A stretch of DNA of 64,000 nt, taken from contig JAJDTM010000039.1 in the NCBI GenBank assembly GCA_022827185.1, positions 1-64,000 on the forward strand, given 5' to 3'. Source of the stretch: Candidatus Poribacteria bacterium. GTDB taxonomy: Bacteria > Poribacteria > WGA-4E > WGA-3G. Shown here in pieces: positions 62,801 to 64,000 of this stretch. Positions within the stretch are counted from its first letter, which is position 1; every line of letters starts with the position of its first letter. The position numbers and the translations under genes were made by a program. Below the pieces are notes generated by a model, which saw only the letters and a program-made list of their open reading frames with translations, made no database searches and was not told where the DNA came from.

Positions 62801-64000
62801 AGAAGCAACCGACCCTGACGCGAACACTACCCTCACATACACGCTGACACCGACACTCCCTGCCGGTTTGACCTTTACGGCTTCAACGCGCATCCTCTCA
62901 GGAACCCCTACGGCTGTGTCAGCTTCAGCGACTTATACCTATACGGCGAGTGATAGCACCCTTTCAGACACCTTGACGTTCAAAATTCAAGTGAGTGCTG
63001 CAAACAGCGCACCGACCTTCACAGATGGCACCACCACAACGCGCTCGGTCGCAGAGAACACCGCAGCCGAGCAAAACATCGGCACAGCGGTCGCCGCAAC
63101 AGATGGCGATAACGACACGCTCACCTATACCCTCGGTGGCGACGATGCCGCATCGTTTGGTATCGTCAGCACCTCCGGGCAACTCCAAACAAAAGCAGCC
63201 CTTGACCGTGAAACAAAAGCCTCCTACTCGGTGACGGTTACTGCCGACGATGGAAATGGTGGCAGTGATAGCATTGATGTCACGATCAGTGTCACAAACG
63301 TCAATGAAGCACCGAGTTTCGCAAGCAGCACCGCGGCACGTTCCATAGCAGAGAACACGGTGTCGGGACAAAACATCGGTAGTGCTGTATCTGCGACGGA
63401 TGTGGATGCGAATACCACACTCACCTATACCCTCGGTGGCACAGATGCGTCCTCGTTCAGTATCGTCAGCACATCGGGACAACTCCAAACCAGCGCGGCG
63501 TTAGACTATGAAACAAAGAACGCCTATTCCGTCACAGTCACTGCCGCCGATGGCACTGGTGAGGGTAGCCTCAGCACCAGCATTCCCGTCACCATCAACC
63601 TCACGGATGCCAACGACGCACCTGTGTTCACAAATGGTGCTACCACCACGCGGTCTATCGCAGAGAACACGGTTGCGAACACAAATATCGGCACACCGAT
63701 CGCCGCAACCGATCAGGATAAGAAGCCGGACCCGGTGAACCCAGGGCAGCTCATCGCTAAGGATACCATTACCTATTCGATCCCGACAACAGGGGATGCC
63801 GCAGCCTTCAGCATTGACAGCAATACAGGGCAACTGAAAACAAAGAATGCCCTGAACTATGAAGTCAAAAACGCCTATACGGTTGTTGTGACTGCTTCCG
63901 ATGGAAACTTGACCGATACCGTCACCGTCACGATCAGTGTCACAAACGTCAATGAGGCACCGGCGTTCGCTACCGGAGCGACCATCAGTGATATTTCTGC
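59871..64000 (+). CDS. Large secreted cadherin/He_PIG repeat protein (cut by window edge)
   Basis: Open for 1376 codons without a stop up to the window edge. It starts at 59871 (AAAGGAG 6 bases upstream of the second ATG) with a signal peptide ending GYA at residue 30. Eleven cadherin-like repeats of about 100 residues follow (each with (N/E/D)APxF...RSIAENT...ATDxDxxxxLTYTLGG...YSVTVTA). Three He_PIG domains (residues about 541, 954 and 1366, with ATDPDAN...LPAGLTFTASTRILSGTPT) stand between them. From 61491 the order PIG + three cadherins repeats with a period of 1239 and 1236 bases and with almost identical DNA. Probably a calcium-dependent surface adhesin. Confidence 0.92.
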   Translation, partial: MKLLFENKRYILSIFLTALMVFSTYISGYADENNAPVFKERGRATRSIAENTPAGVNIGAPVAATDADGDTLTYTKGWIDGMAFSLDSNTGQIRTKAPLDYETKSLYSFAIFADDGNGGRRAISVTINVTDVDETTGNNAPIFKDGSSTTRSIAENTDSGANIGSAIAATDADDDTLTYTLGGTDASSFSIVSTSGQLRTSAALNYESKSSYSVSVSVSDNNGGSDSIPVTINVTNVNEAPSFATRTATRTIAENTAANTNIGSPVTATDVDANTTFAYTLGGTDKASFSIVSTTGQLRTSVALDRETKASYSVTVTASDGSLSDTIAVTINVTNVNEAPNFASSTATRSIAENTASGEDIGAAVAATDVDGDTLAYTLGGTDASSFSIVSTSGQLQTSAALDRETKASYSVTVTATDGGNLSDTTTVTINVTNVNEAPSFASNTATRSIAENTAANTNIGAALTATDVDSGNTITYSIPTTGDAAAFSIVSNTGQLKTKNALNYENDTSYTVVVTASDGTLSDTITITISVTDVNEAPAFAAGTTISNISATKGTAITSVTLPEATDPDANATITYTVTPALPAGLTFTASTRILSGTPTAVSASSTYTYTASDSTLSATSTFKIQVNAPANRAPTFTAGTSTTRSIAENSDSGTDIGTAIAATDADNHTLTYTLGGTDASSFSIVSTSGQLQTSAALNYESKSSYSVSVSVSDNNGGSDSIAVTINVTNVNEAPSFASSTAARSIAENTVSGQNIGSAVSATDVDANTTLTYTLGGTDAASFSIVSTSGQLQTSAALDYETKNAYSVTVTAADGTGDGSLSTSIPVTINLTDANDAPVFTAGDSTTRTIAENSVANTNIGTVVAATDQDKKPDPVNPGQLIAKDTITYSIPTAGDAAAFSIDSNTGQLKTKDALNYENDNSYTVVVTASDGSLTDTITVTISVTNVNETPTFANGASISNISATNGTAITSVTLPEATDPDANTTLTYTLTPTLPAGLTFTASTRILSGTPTAVSASATYTYTASDSTLSDTLTFKIQVSAANSAPTFTDGTTTTRSVAENTAAEQNIGTAVAATDGDNDTLTYTLGGDDAASFGIVSTSGQLQTKAALDRETKASYSVTVTADDGNGGSDSIDVTISVTNVNEAPSFASSTAARSIAENTVSGQNIGSAVSATDVDANTTLTYTLGGTDASSFSIVSTSGQLQTSAALDYETKNAYSVTVTAADGTGEGSLSTSIPVTINLTDANDAPVFTNGATTTRSIAENTVANTNIGTPIAATDQDKKPDPVNPGQLIAKDTITYSIPTTGDAAAFSIDSNTGQLKTKNALNYEVKNAYTVVVTASDGNLTDTVTVTISVTNVNEAPAFATGATISDIS

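Noticed and set aside
60188..63833. Many minus-strand open frames of 60-174 codons inside the adhesin gene
   Set aside because: They repeat with the same period as the adhesin repeats and lack ribosome-binding sites, so they are shadows of the repetitive plus-strand gene.

Overview
The window looks like a piece of a Candidatus Poribacteria-type genome (a guess from gene content, with no marker gene in view). It has several phytanoyl-CoA-dioxygenase-like (PhyH) enzymes, several Gfo/Idh/MocA oxidoreductases and sugar-phosphate isomerase/epimerase barrels. It also has sigma factors fused to BNR-type beta-propellers, secreted LamG/CBM9-like proteins and many short palindromic mobile repeats. No rRNA, tRNA or CRISPR array was found.

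Layout. 1-119 is the end of an IS630-type transposase. 357-26129 is one long minus-strand region. In transcription order it holds: a secreted DUF3108-like protein; four giant ECF sigma / transmembrane helix / beta-propeller fusions, here called sigma-P4 (22205), sigma-P3 (18956), sigma-P2 (15529) and sigma-P1 (10158); small membrane-anchored exported proteins directly behind sigma-P2 and sigma-P1; a TonB-dependent receptor; another anchored protein; and two ABC exporter half-transporters. 26518-37404 is metabolic and accessory: MOSC protein, NagB-like isomerase, ThuA/GATase-like secreted protein, oxidoreductases, PhyH, a type II restriction-modification pair, a LamG protein and a sugar isomerase. 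37740-42821 is an ABC-2 exporter followed by a tricorn-type protease. 43017-46503 has a PIN toxin/antitoxin pair, a divergent acetate-kinase relative and a TnpB element. 46500-58609 has more PhyH enzymes, adenylylsulfate kinase, an FAH hydrolase plus DSD1-type PLP enzyme, PQQ-propeller and CBM9-like exported proteins and a DUF3500 protein with a His/Asp tail. 59871 to the edge is an unfinished, highly repetitive cadherin/He_PIG adhesin.

The strongest candidate for an undescribed system is the sigma-propeller array. Each fusion should place an ECF sigma factor in the cytoplasm, one helix in the membrane and a seven-Asp-box propeller outside. The three fusions with their own upstream gap, and the gene heading the sigma-P4 unit, share a promoter-like signal on the gene strand: TGCAnC(C/A), exactly 17 nt, then a CGTC-like box. 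This suggests self-controlled, one-protein surface sensors.

Other notable signals are: a C-terminal tag (roughly DKLxTTWGxxK) shared by three unrelated secreted proteins; two families of miniature transposable elements, one with perfect 10-bp target duplications; a mobile-looking leader that supplies the ribosome-binding site of two unrelated genes; and a 412-413-residue higher-order repeat in the adhesin.
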